Source: Watersipora subatra
Taxonomy: Eukaryota > Bryozoa > Gymnolaemata > Cheilostomatida > Watersiporidae
Length of the DNA stretch: 64,000 bases
Reading direction: 5' to 3'
NCBI RefSeq assembly: GCF_963576615.1
Contig: NC_088711.1
Coordinates: 11,588,869-11,652,868 of the forward strand
In this document: positions 37,570 to 48,236 of the stretch, one piece after another
Layout: every line of letters starts with the position of its first letter
Numbering within the stretch: position 1 is the stretch's first letter
Notes under the pieces: generated by a model
Database searches by the model: none
The model's input: only the letters and a program-made list of their open reading frames with translations
What the model was told of the DNA's origin: nothing
Made by a program: the position numbers and the translations under genes

Positions 37570-37952
37570 TGTAGTCAGCACTACTGCTATTGAGATTGAT
37601 AGAAAGTGTCATGCTGCCTAACTTTAGTCAGCACTACTGCTATTCAGGTTGATAGAAAGTGTGATGCTACCTAGCTGTAGTCAGCACTAATGCTATTCAG
37701 GTTGGTAGAAAGTGTCATGCTGCCTAGCTGTAGTCAGCACTACTGCTCTTCAGGTTGATAGAAAGTGTCATGCTGCCTAGCTGTAGTCAGCACTACTGTT
37801 ATTGAGATTGATAAAAAGTGTCATGCTGCCTAGCTGTAGTCAGCACTACCGCTCTTCAGGTTAGTAGAAAGTATCATGCTGCCTAGCTGCAGTCAGCACT
37901 ACTACTATCCAGGTTGGTAGAAAGTGTCATGCTGCCTAGCTGTAGTCAGCAA
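37570..37952. repeat. 53-bp minisatellite, 7 copies
   Basis: Unit built from gtagtcagcactactgctat, tcaggttgatagaaagtgtc and atgctgcctagct. About 0.9 kb before gene 2. Confidence 0.9.
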
Positions 37953-38383
37953 TTCTACATAGTTCGATTTGACTGAACACAAAGTCTTACCCTTTCTCTT
38001 ATCACTAACAATCAAATTAAATTTAAATTGTTACAAAATGTTTCTGAATGCTTTTATAAGATATGGTGAACGAATTCACTTTGTCATTTGAGAATACTGC
38101 CAGTTTCTTATTTGTCATGTTAAAACTTTTTAAACAATTATTCTTTGTGATTAATTTAATTTTTTGAACAAGATTCTTCTGTACTTTTGTTTTTTGGAAC
38201 ACAAATATAGGAGATTGGCAAAAGATGTGACAGAGAGCCATGAAAGACAAGATATATTTGTCTTCTTACAGCTCTAATACTAATAGTTTAGAAACCAAGT
38301 TTTGTTGTCAGAAAAAAACAACTTTGAAACAGCAATTGAAAAGTGTGAAGGCAATGAAGACTGTTCTGCTGACTCTGTACTCA

Positions 38384-38500
38384 AGGCAGCAGCGACAGCA
38401 GCAGCGACAGCAGCAGTGACAGCAGCAGCGACAGCAGCGGCAGCAACAACAGCAGCACCAGCAGTGACAGCAGCGGCAACAGCAGCGGCAGCAGCGTGTA
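38384..38500. repeat. CAG-rich trinucleotide tract
   Basis: Interrupted CAG repeats (cagcagcgacagcagcagtg and similar) 320 bp upstream of the gene 2 ATG. Open on both strands as alanine-rich frames, but these look like by-products of the repeat. Confidence 0.85.
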
Positions 38501-38819
38501 TTAAAATTGAGACGAGAGCATGAAAAACTATCTTCAGTTTCTTGACACAGAGTGAGCCCTGTCTATTTATATCTATTACCTTCTCTGATATTGTAATAAA
38601 AAATAGTTTGACTTCTATCAAAAAGCAATCAGCCATCAATATTTGTTAGTTTACGCAAGGAAGCCGCAACTCTTTGCTGTCACCTCGTGACCTTATTGTG
38701 CAATGCATTATGGGAGGAATAGTTTGCCATAAGAAAGATAAAATCAAAGGGCACATTTAATATGTGGTCAGCGTGAGAAAGAAGAGGCAGCTTTGAGATT
38801 TAGCTAGCTTGTAGCAATC

Positions 38820-38879
38820 ATGGCTTACCAACATAGCATCAATGCTTGCATCCTAAGTGTAATCGCTATTCTTCTTCAG
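38820..38879 (+). CDS. Gene 2 exon 1: signal peptide
   Basis: Twenty codons from ATG, with a hydrophobic run ILSVIAILL, end in CAG before donor gtatga, in phase 0. The layout equals gene 1 exon 1. No TATA box is obvious upstream. Confidence 0.55.
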
Positions 38880-41800
38880 GTATGACACGGTTATTTGTTT
38901 ATTGAATGTTTATAAAATGTTTATATTATTAATCACTACAAAATTTAATCATGTAGCTTTTATAATAATTTTGCTGCAATGCTACTTTTCATAATATCAT
39001 GATCATTTTTCATGATTTAGGAACAAACCTTGATTTGACTATGGCTTGTAGACAGCAAAATTTGTTAAGGATTTGCTGTCTAATTATTTAATAGTTACAT
39101 GCTGCCAATGATAAAAGATGTATGTATAACTTATTATTGGCACTAGTAATCCTAAAAAAAATGGTGTTTTTCGGTATGTGGCAAAAAATGAAAAGACAGA
39201 AATCAGGAATTATTGAGTGAGTTGAACAGAAGTGTTTTAAAAGTTGGCAATCTAATAGTATTATGGAAGAGTCGGGATAGTGAATTGAATTAAATGTTGT
39301 AGCAACAGAAAGTTCATAAACTGAAATATAAAATGGTAGATATAGTATGTTGGTGTCATGACATAGATAATGATGTTTGTCATATTTGTGTAAATATAAA
39401 TAAAAATATTTTACATTTTTTATATTTAAATATATTTTATATGGTAGATCATATAAAATAAAACCTTACAAAGTAAATGATTTAATGCATTTTAAAAATC
39501 CAACTATAGAACCTGTTATTACCTATAAAATGTATTGTGACGTAAATTATGTGTTGCATTGCAATATGTTTACAGGTGAGCTGGATTTTAGGAGAAACAA
39601 GCTCTCAGACTAGAATAGGTAAGATGTTAAAACCAGCTTATACAACATTTTTATTATTCTTTGTATGTTTGAGCCAAAGTTACAAAACGTTATAATATCA
39701 GGTATTCTTGAACATAAATACATACATGTTACTCAACAAGCTTATAACTTTCTAGCTCATTAATATTAGTAAATTATTATTTTGAATTTTAATACACAAG
39801 TAAGAGGTTATTGAACTATAGAGACATGGCATAACATTGAATTAACCAAAATGTAACATTATATTGTCTCATTCATACAGCTAGAGTTAGCCCATTCTGA
39901 TTTTTGCAGGTTTTTTGTAAATTAATGGTAATTAAACACTCTCTAAGGCTAGAGTTTCACACTCTAGTTGACCTGCATATCTTTCAAGCTATCATCTGAC
40001 ATTCCATAACCTTTTTGAAGCAGGTGATACTGCGTGTCAGCTTTTTGTCCATCACGTAGACAGTTAAAAGAGTTATTTTTCAGTCAATGACCTATACGAA
40101 CAAAAGGGTGGCCGTAAGATTCCAAAACCTCCAAGTCACAAGAGCTTTAATTGAGCATTCGAGTAATTGATAGCTTGAAGCTTATAACGAAACAACTCGG
40201 GTCATACTTGACTTCACTCCGCCAAGGCCAACTCATGCTTCATATTAGTCACCATGTTTTTACGATGGATTAATCGAAAGATCCACTAGATAAAAACAGC
40301 AAAAGCTCAAATGTCACGACAGTGTTGTTACTAGCAAATATTTATCACATGTTTCATGCTTGTGAAAGATGGATACAAATGTGGATGGAAGTAATGCGCA
40401 AGAAAATGTCATCCAAGCTATTCAGTTTTTCCTAGTTTAATTTGAGCAGTTCTCCTTGCGCTGCTATGACCTCTGGCATAAGATTCCTTATTTCCTTTAA
40501 CAAAAAACGGTTACTTTGCAGTATGCGACTGCTCACTGAAACACTTGTTGCACTGCAACTCATAGTGTGCACAATTCCAAATCCGAAACATTTGCTCAAT
40601 AGAAAAATAGCAATCAATTACAATAGTCATGTTTTTACAAGTGTTCAATTCAGCTGTGATTCCAGTACAACAAATAAAACTGTGCATCTCAAAAGCCAAA
40701 AATGAATTAAACAACATTAATGTTATGGCTTCACTTCTGGCTGTTTCTGCCTCATGCAAACCTCGGATACTTTAGTCAAGGTTTGTGACCTTTAGAAGCT
40801 TCATTTTAGTTACATGTGGACATTACTCCTTCTCTTCCTCTTCATTCATTAAAACTTATAATATATATTATTAATAAAATATATATAATATAATAATGTA
40901 ATTATAGTAAATAATTAATATATAAATTGTGATATTTAATAATAATTATATATTATTATATATTTATAATATATAATCATTTGTTTAATTATATATTTAT
41001 AACATATATAATAGATATATAATAATTATATATATTTTTAATATAATTGTAGTATACAATCTATAAATCTGTTTGTATTTTTGTCTTTTGGGCTTTTTAT
41101 CCTTCTGTCTCTCCATTAAGCCCTGTTCCCTCTTAAAGCAGGTAAAATCTGACAATGAAAAATCTGCACAGCACTGGACTTGATCTCATGACCTCCAGAG
41201 TTAGAGATGGCAAACTTAACCATTAAGCTACACATTATAGAATGAACCCACTGTATTCCATTACTCAATTCAATGTTTTCATAGAGCAAATAGTCATTGC
41301 ATTGATCAAAATACTCACATTTGACGCACTTTCTTGGGGTTACTATGTATGTTAGTATGTGGTTATTGTGTCCGTAAAGATTTTAGTAAAGATCTAGCTT
41401 TCCAGGTAAGTTACTCAAATTTCTTAGGTGATTCTTCTATTACCTGTGCAACGCCGAGCATTTGACTACTATAATTATATTATATATTATTATACTATAT
41501 ATTATTATATTATCCATTATTATATTATTTCAACTCCAAAAGAGAGCAATAATTTTTGAGATGAATTTTTCTGAAAGCTATATAGTTCAAGCTACACCTA
41601 CATCCCTTTCAGGTAGCTACATGCATATTGAGGTCAGCGGTTTGACTCCACTGACACCAGTTTATTCTTCATGTTTATGTTGTTTCTCTTGTTTATTTTG
41701 TTTCTCTTGTTTATGTTACAGTTTCAGAGCAGTGCCAGGTAATTTATGACATCTACAGAGTCGACTACACAATTATCTTTTCTTATGATGAACCCTGCTC

Positions 41801-44357
41801 AGTTCACTTCCTGTCATACACAGTTGAACCAAGTAAGACTTCAAACTATTGATTGCTATACAATTTTTAGAAAAGCCTAAAAAATTGACTGATAATATTT
41901 GAACCGCAGATTGAGAATAAACTATTACTGATTGGATGTTAATAATAGTAATAATAATAATAATAATAGTGTATGTAATAATAATAGTGTATGTAATAAT
42001 AATAATAGTGTATGTAATAATAGTAAAAATAATAATAATAGTGTATGTAATAATAATAATAATAATAATAGTGTAGGAACAGCTCTCATTTTGAGGAAGG
42101 TCCTCTCTTAGTGGAGTTGAGGAAGATGTTGAATCCTTTGGCCTTTTGTTAAGACCCGGACTCAACATGGACAACAACCAGTCACCTACCATCACACGAC
42201 TGTGAAGAAAAACTTTTACAACAAATAATAGTGTATGTAATAATAATAATAATAGTGTATGTAATAATATAATAGTGTATGTAATGATAATAATAGTGTA
42301 TGCAATAATAATAATAATGTATGTAATTGCGTTTAAATAACAGCATCTATATAAATCATGTTTAGAACTGTACATCACTCTGATTTGCAACTGAAAGTAT
42401 TTCCTTATTAGCTCAGTGATATACTAGTGCTTTATTTATGCTATACCATAATATACATACTATATATAGTACATAGTAAAGCTATAGTAAAATATATCTA
42501 TTCATACTATATATACTATAGGCCTACAATATATTATACTTTTGCTCACACTAAAAGTGAGCCATTTTACTACATTTTACTATACAGCAAATTATAGAGA
42601 ACGCGATCACTGCATAAAATGATAACTACATTAATATAGTGCATATCTAGTTGTTTTGAACTGTTTTGTGAAATCTTTTGAATGCAAGCATAAGGTGCCA
42701 CTCTGCTATAGTTGCTTATCAATGGTTCATTAGTTGAGATGATGCCCTTTGCGATACGCCCATAGAGGAGGTGCATTTTGATCAGGAGTAATTTCCTTGT
42801 GGAATCATTTTTAATTGCTTGGTATGCTTGGGCATGAGGGGCATAGCAGGTCAATGACACATACAGCTCTTTAATAGACTTAAGCCTATCTGACTGAAAA
42901 CTTTAATTGATTGCTGTTTTTATGACGGTTTATCTGCAAGTTTCCGTCATCCGCAAGATAGACACGGCAAAACTTTATTGAATGTTTCTTGCTTACGAAA
43001 GAAAGAAACTGCACTTGCAAATGATGCACAAGAAAATGTCACGCAAGCTATTTCATTTTAAACATTTTCTAATCTTCAGTTGTTCCTATTTTGAAAGTGT
43101 GCTGTTAAACATGACAGGAGTGCTGCACTATGATCTCAGGCGTAGAATTCCTTATCTTTTTTAACAAAGTGCCAGCATTAATCCGCCACATGTGAATGTT
43201 CATTGAAACACTTATTGCATGGTAACTCAACGTGGGCACAACTCCAAACCCATATTATCCGCATGACCGAAACTTGGTGTATGGTGATGCATATTAACAT
43301 ATCAGTTTCTTGTATCCTAGATTTCTGTAGAGCCTTGTAAGATTGTCTAATATTAGCTACAAAAAAGGTTTCTTCTATCGACATAATTATGGGTTGGTGA
43401 ATGCTGAATTGAGCTTTTACTGTATGCATTTTTTGAAAAAATAAAGTCAGCATTGGTAGTAGAGGAAATATGTAGTCAGAAGTACAAAGGGCTCACTTGA
43501 GTGACAAATCTAAAATTGGTTTTGCCATAAATTCATAAAATTCCTCATGCTGCTTAGTTGATTACTGTCAATTAATAAATAAAGAAATAGCCGAAATTGT
43601 TTTGGTTCATTGAGATGGTAACACTTTTTTGAATTTGATGAGTTTTTATAAGTAAATTCTATTTTCACTGAGTTTTCAAGAACGCTAAAAATGGTCTTCG
43701 ATTTGGAGTGATTTAGTCTCTTCAAAAATATTGGTTCAGCTGCTATGTGGCTGTCCCTCCACAATCAGGAGACTTGAATATTCTGGATCTAAGGCTTGTC
43801 TGTTCTCCACCATCATCAAAAGATTTCTTTTCACTAAATTAATATTTTCATCAAAGATTTCATCATATTTTAGTATGAGCAGTTAAACCAATGAATGTAA
43901 CAGCCAGTTACCAGTTTAAGATAACGCTAAAACAAGTGAAACTAAAAGTTTTGCTATATTTTAAGATCGCTATTGCTCAAGTAACATCACAATGACACAG
44001 CCTACAGGTGCTTGCTGTTCTGACATTGCAGGCGGATCTCTAAAAAGCAATCGCCGTTTTTGTCCCAGCCCATCTACTAAGCTGTTTAACCTTGACACCT
44101 GCCAGTGTGAACCTCGACACACTGTTGACCCAGAAACATGCCGGACAAAGGCTGAGTACTCCCAATACCCTGTGCGACATGTAATGAATGAACGAGCACT
44201 AGTACCAAGTACGTTACTACCTGTCAATTTATCTATATATCTATATATATCTATATATATCTATATATATATATATATATATACAACAAACTTTAAGATT
44301 TACATGTATATATATATATATAGCTAGAGCTATATAGCTTGGAAAATATCTATATAG

Positions 44358-44390
<33 letters not shown>

Positions 44391-44415
44391 TATTTTCCAA
44401 GCTATATAGCTCTAG

Positions 44416-44447
<32 letters not shown>

Positions 44448-44481
44448 CTAGAGCTATATAGCTTGGAAAATATCTATATAG

Positions 44482-44553
<72 letters not shown>

Positions 44554-46142
44554 CTATATAGATATTTTCCAAGCTATATAGCTCTAGCTATATATATATA
44601 TATATATATGTGTAAATCTTAAAGTTTGTTGTCATATGTCCAGCTATAGTGATAAAGTTCCAGTTTCAGTCATTCAGTTCCAGTGCGAAGCAGATTTTTT
44701 ATTCCCGTTCCACACGAAAGCTGAACTCAGAACCTCCAGTTGTGCAGACATGCGGGCTATCTACAACGCTATGCTGTCCATGCCATACAATGGAATAATT
44801 GTGCTCATACTTATCACACTAGTCAACATTTAAACCTGATTTTTTACAACCGACTATGATTGTCTAGAGGTCCTCTACATGATTTGTGCGTTTACAGCAT
44901 AAATTTTTTTAGAATGTGATTTATCTTGGTCATTCTGCAGCTCTATCAACCCTAACTAGTGCTGACAAGGTTTATGCTCAAATAGATCGACAGTCAGACT
45001 AAAATTAATACTGTCAAATCTCGTCTTGCGATCACCTCGAACTTTGAACCTAGAATTTGAGAAAGTATTTGTCTCAACAAATAAATTAATTTTTAACGTA
45101 TGACAACAAAATTTGCTCAAAGCAGTAAAATCTTGAACATAAAAATAAAAAAGTGGTAAAAATTTAAAACATTTAACAAATGGAAATATTTTTGCATATT
45201 TTAGCAGTATCTTAGCTACATACAGAGAAGAGTTGAAAATGAGGTACTTTGGTTCTGGCCATCACTGTCTTTTTTATTCAGTTATAGGCACCGATGCTGT
45301 ACTTGCGCTGTCCATAAAGTTTCACTATAAAAAACCTACAAAATTGCTACCTCCTAAGATAAAACTGCAGAAAATCATTGCACTTAACGAAGAACATATT
45401 TTCTAATATCTTATGCCAACAGTTCTACATCCTAAAAAAGAATCGGTAACTGTGCATATGACAACTCGGTAGCTGAGTATCTCAGTAGCCTATCCAATTA
45501 TCATATGACTATTGGTTGACCTCTGATTGACCTTTGGTCAGATAGTATACAGATGTTGCACAGCTGCGATGTATTCCATATCCCATACTGGTACATATTA
45601 TTGTGTTGATGAATGTTTATTGCTGAACAATGAAACCCGAGATCAGTTGAGCTCAGTAAAGAAAATTAATAAAACGAGTTAGGAATAGATGATGCCGTAG
45701 ATCACACTCTAAACACGTGCAGGTCAGCTGCCGAGGTGAGAATCTGGAACAAATCAAAGTCAAACTATCCACTACATGACTCTTCCTACTAGCTTTAATA
45801 AGATTTTGGCGAAAAAAATCCTTTTCATCACCGCAATGCATATATTTCAGATTATCTAAACTTTTGAAGGAGTTTTACTGCTGTTAAAAAAACAACAGTT
45901 TGATGCTTTGTAAACAAAGTACCTGCTGCAGTTGTCAGTGCAAGTTCTTATCGCATTATTAAAAGAATTAAATGCTTTGCGTGTCGTCAACATATTGTAG
46001 GTGCTGAGCTGTGCAAAAGCCAAAAAGTTAAGCTTTTTGTTAACATATGACCTAAAGCAATAGAGTACAAAGCTATTATGTGTTTTCAGGTACAGCTAGA
46101 ACTCTACGGCATCGCAGACGTCTCTACAGGATGCGCAGCTAG
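38820..46142 (+). CDS. Gene 2: secreted A-B cysteine protein, paralogue of gene 1
   Basis: Predicted exons 38820-38879, 39576-39618, 41722-41832, 44032-44208 and 46090-46142 give 444 nt and 147 residues. The first two exons encode a signal peptide (MAYQHSINACILSVIAILLQ, then VSWILGE). Next comes one A module (C-x20-C) and one B module (C-x12-C-x-C-x10-C-R-T, core KLFNLDTCQC), then a short basic tail containing RHRRRLYRMRS and a TAG stop. Exon phases (0, 1, 1, 1) match gene 1 exactly, and both genes lie in tandem on one strand, so they arose by duplication. The RHRRR tail could be a proprotein-convertase site. Binding to chitin or another polysaccharide is inferred only from partial likeness to CBM14. 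Confidence 0.55.
39195..39405. mobile_element. Dispersed repeat family R3, copy 1
   Basis: Shares gacagaaatcaggaat, agttcataaactgaaa, and ggtgtca followed by a variant of cgaaatagaaa, with 55450-55635. Lies in gene 2 intron 1. Confidence 0.5.
39576..39618 (+). CDS. Gene 2 exon 2: end of signal peptide and linker
   Basis: This 43-nt exon lies between gtttacag and gtaaga, phase 0 to 1, and encodes VSWILGETSSQTRI. Signal-peptide cleavage near ILG-ET would be typical. Confidence 0.5.
40360..40600 (-). mobile_element. Dispersed repeat family R1, inverted copy in gene 2 intron 2
   Basis: The reverse complement carries the R1 markers, including gttgcagtgcaacaagtgtt and the fragments around aagaaaatgtcatccaagct. 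More diverged and possibly internally deleted. Confidence 0.4.
40855..41045. repeat. A+T-only stretch
   Basis: About 190 bp almost entirely A and T with loose TAATATAT repetition, in gene 2 intron 2. Confidence 0.8.
41054..41467. mobile_element. Dispersed element family R4, gene 2 intron 2
   Basis: Same layout as 4806-5235: T/G/C-rich ttctgtctct start, tRNA-like minus-strand core (gacctccagagttagagatg), and right end tacctgtgcaacgccgagca just before 41467. It occupies the same intron of the paralogous gene, though independent insertion is possible. Confidence 0.5.
41722..41832 (+). CDS. Gene 2 exon 3: module A
   Basis: The exon is 111 nt, phase 1-1, after a pyrimidine-rich tract ending ttatgttacag. 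It encodes C-x20-C rich in Tyr and Ile, with donor gtaaga. It is the same length as gene 1 exon 5 and has matching cysteine spacing. Confidence 0.6.
41936..42330. repeat. TAA-rich microsatellite with tagtgtatg units
   Basis: Repeated taataataatagtgtatg blocks, interrupted at 42074-42215 by unique sequence. Starts about 100 bp after the donor of gene 2 exon 3. Confidence 0.85.
42940..43260 (-). mobile_element. Dispersed repeat family R1, inverted copy in gene 2 intron 3
   Basis: The markers cgcaagctatttcatttta, cacttgcaaatgatgcaca and gtgggcacaactccaaacc are inverted matches to 900-1260. Confidence 0.45.
44032..44208 (+). CDS. Gene 2 exon 4: module B
   Basis: The exon is 177 nt, phase 1-1, between ctgacattgcag and gtacgt. 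The core is FCPSPSTKLFNLDTCQC, then ten residues to CRT, and it ends near RALVP. It is homologous to the gene 1 B exons, but the glycosylation motif before CRT is missing (TVDPETC). Confidence 0.7.
44230..44282. repeat. Tatatc/TA microsatellite beside an exon
   Basis: Repeated atctatatat units starting about 22 bp after the donor of gene 2 exon 4 and leading into the palindrome. Confidence 0.75.
44282..44634. repeat. Large nested A+T palindrome
   Basis: About 350 bp in which the outer left arm (aacaaactttaagatttaca) pairs with the outer right arm (tgtaaatcttaaagtttgtt). Inside, blocks of tagctagagctatatagctt and ggaaaatatctatatagcta recur in both orientations, separated by (TA)n. It lies in gene 2 intron 4, 74 bases after exon 4. 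Such sequence is prone to cruciform formation and assembly error. Confidence 0.75.
44636..44800. mobile_element. Dispersed element family R4, partial
   Basis: Contains gtccagctatagtgataaag and the degraded tRNA-like segment cagaacctccagttgtgcag. The open frame over it is a shadow of the repeat. Confidence 0.4.
46090..46142 (+). CDS. Gene 2 exon 5: basic C-terminal tail
   Basis: The acceptor tgtgttttcag is followed in the correct phase (A+GT = Ser) by seventeen codons ending in TAG. The peptide TARTLRHRRRLYRMRS is strongly basic. No AATAAA is close; the first seen is near 46851. Confidence 0.45.
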
Positions 46143-47030
46143 TTGGGTCTCACATTCAAGTAAATCGGTATTGTTAGTAGATGTGTATATAGTGTAAATT
46201 CACACTAGTAGTCTCTTGCTAAGTCAAGGTCATAGATTATTAAAGTTACATTCTGTTTCTCGTAAGATATATCAATAGTCTCTGTGATACTTTTGTACAA
46301 AGAGAAGTGAGTTAGTTCTAATAACTTATATTTATTTATGTAATGTTCTTACATGCAAATACAACTCTATTTTCATATGACTGAGTGATCATTGTGGTTA
46401 TGGTTTATGCCAATTGCTAGTCAAATCTTCATTGAGTTACAAGTAATACTGACAAACCTTCTACTGACATTAAATTGTACAAATGTCGTTTATACCGCAA
46501 AAGTCATTTCAGCAAAAAACTATAAGAATGCAAATTTTATTACATCGGGAGAATTATATATATATCAACTACCCTGGAAATTGTGGCCTGTTATCGTAAA
46601 CAGACACCTGCTATATTAGTCATGACGATGTAGGATATTTATAGCTCTGTTATACAATCAAAGTGTCACAAAATGACTCACCTCTGTCACCAAAAGACTA
46701 TCATAACTCCACTTTATACAAATACATGCAATATGTTCAGCAGCTTGAGCTAGGATAATCTAACCGTGAACATGTCAAAGACAGATTCTTAAATATTTCC
46801 AAATACATCGGGAACAAAATTGAAAACATGAATAGACTAACTCAGAAACACAAATAAACAGATATATAGGGCAGCAATATTTGTTCAATACCCAGTTTAG
46901 TTTGCACGTAAATATCTATGTGTGTGCTTAAATATAATTTAGCAAATCATACCAATGTTATATAAAATAGCTAGTATTAACTGTGCAAAGATACTATGCT
47001 CTAAAAGTATGCTCTTCTCGATGGTGAGGT

Positions 47031-47110
47031 ATAGTGAGAGACAGGGATTGCACCCGAAACCATGTATTAATCCAAACACCACAAGGAGACGCTCGCTCAC
47101 AGCATGTGAT
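47031..47110 (-). mobile_element. tRNA-like SINE fragment, inverted
   Basis: The reverse complement has ctgtgagcgagcgtctcctt and a box B-like cgggtgcaatccctgtctc. Confidence 0.3.
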
Positions 47111-47735
47111 CTATTATTTGATAACATTTTAAACTAACATTTAGACTTAAATACAACTTACTAGCCTAGTTAGCAGGTTGTTACTGGAAAATTTCACTTT
47201 TTTAAATTGCACATTATTTGTAGTCAACAATAATTGGCCAATTAAAAATAGCCTTACATAAAAACACAAGTAATCATGAGTTTCTTCAGAGAGAAATATT
47301 CACTTGAACACAAGTCTTCATACAAAAGCATCCTAAACTCTAAGCTTTAAAGCCGTAAACATGCATCAAAACTTTTTGAATCATTCAAAGCTGAACGGTT
47401 CTGATGCAAGAAGACGAAGAAGGTGCCGACAGGTAAATAAACAATAGACAAAAACTCGTCGATGTAATAAAAAGCAAAGATTGTATCTTTGTGAGTAGTG
47501 ACACTCTTTTAAAATTCACCTACATACCCTCGATTATTTGCAACAACACAAGTACGTGGACAAAAGTGTTTTAGTTGGTTCAAGCTAATGATTACATCAT
47601 CATTTATGGCTAGATGCATGTTTATAGAAGCTCCAAACCTGCTATACACAGCATGCTGGGTAAACTCTGCGCTATTTTTGTAGCGTTGAGCTTCTATTAC
47701 TCACACTCACGCATAGCACTTTTTTCCTCCATAAA

Positions 47736-48062
47736 AATATATTTCAGTTTGGTTCAAACTATGATAAACTTCAACCTATTAGCCTAGCGTCAACATATGA
47801 AAGACCTTCACAGAAATTGCCTTCGCTCAAAGAAGATTACTCTGGGTCTAACTGGCTGCAAAATGTAAGTTTGTCCATCATAACCCAATCATGTAGGCCT
47901 ACTGTACTTTTGTTTTTTTCAATAAAAAGTACTTTGGTTTGGTTCAAACTAGGATAAACTTTAACATACATGTATTAACTTAGCATCAACATGTGACAAA
48001 CTTTAACAGAAATTGCCTTCTCTCAGAGAAGATTACTCTGCCCAACGGGCTGCAAAGTAAGG
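47736..48062. repeat. Two-copy tandem duplication of about 200 bp
   Basis: Shared blocks ggttcaaact(a)(t/g)gataaactt, gcgtcaacat/gcatcaacat and gaaattgccttc, then agaagattactctg, occur at 47750-47860 and 47940-48040 in the same order. Confidence 0.6.
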
Positions 48063-48070
48063 TTTGTCTC

Positions 48071-48236
48071 TCTTAAGTTCAATTGTTTCTCTTGTCTTGT
48101 AAGCAACTTTTTTTGTACAATTATTCTTAAGTTCAATTGTTTTTTTTGTCTTGTAAGCAACATTTTTTGTACAATTATTCTTAAGTTCAATTGTTTCTTT
48201 TGTCTTGTAAGCAACTTTTTTTGTACAATTATGCAT
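48071..48236. repeat. 54-bp minisatellite, 3 copies
   Basis: Unit ttaagttcaattgtttctct, then tgtcttgtaagcaacttttt and ttgtacaattattc. Confidence 0.9.

Larger units (their letters stand above)
33612..38383. other. Spacer between genes 1 and 2
   Basis: Contains the microsatellite, 40-bp, 39-bp and 53-bp arrays and one SINE-like fragment listed separately; otherwise A+T-rich with no exon candidate. Confidence 0.5.

Noticed and set aside
38302-38523. Alanine-rich protein from the CAG tract
   Set aside because: Both strands are open as poly-Ala, as expected from the repeat alone; no splice sites place it in gene 2.
41773-42390. 205-codon minus-strand frame
   Set aside because: Mostly Ile/Thr/Tyr from the TAA-rich microsatellite; overlaps gene 2 exon 3 on the other strand.
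44636-44833. Further gene 2 exon
   Set aside because: The sequence matches the R4 dispersed element, lacks the A/B cysteine pattern and has no matching acceptor phase.
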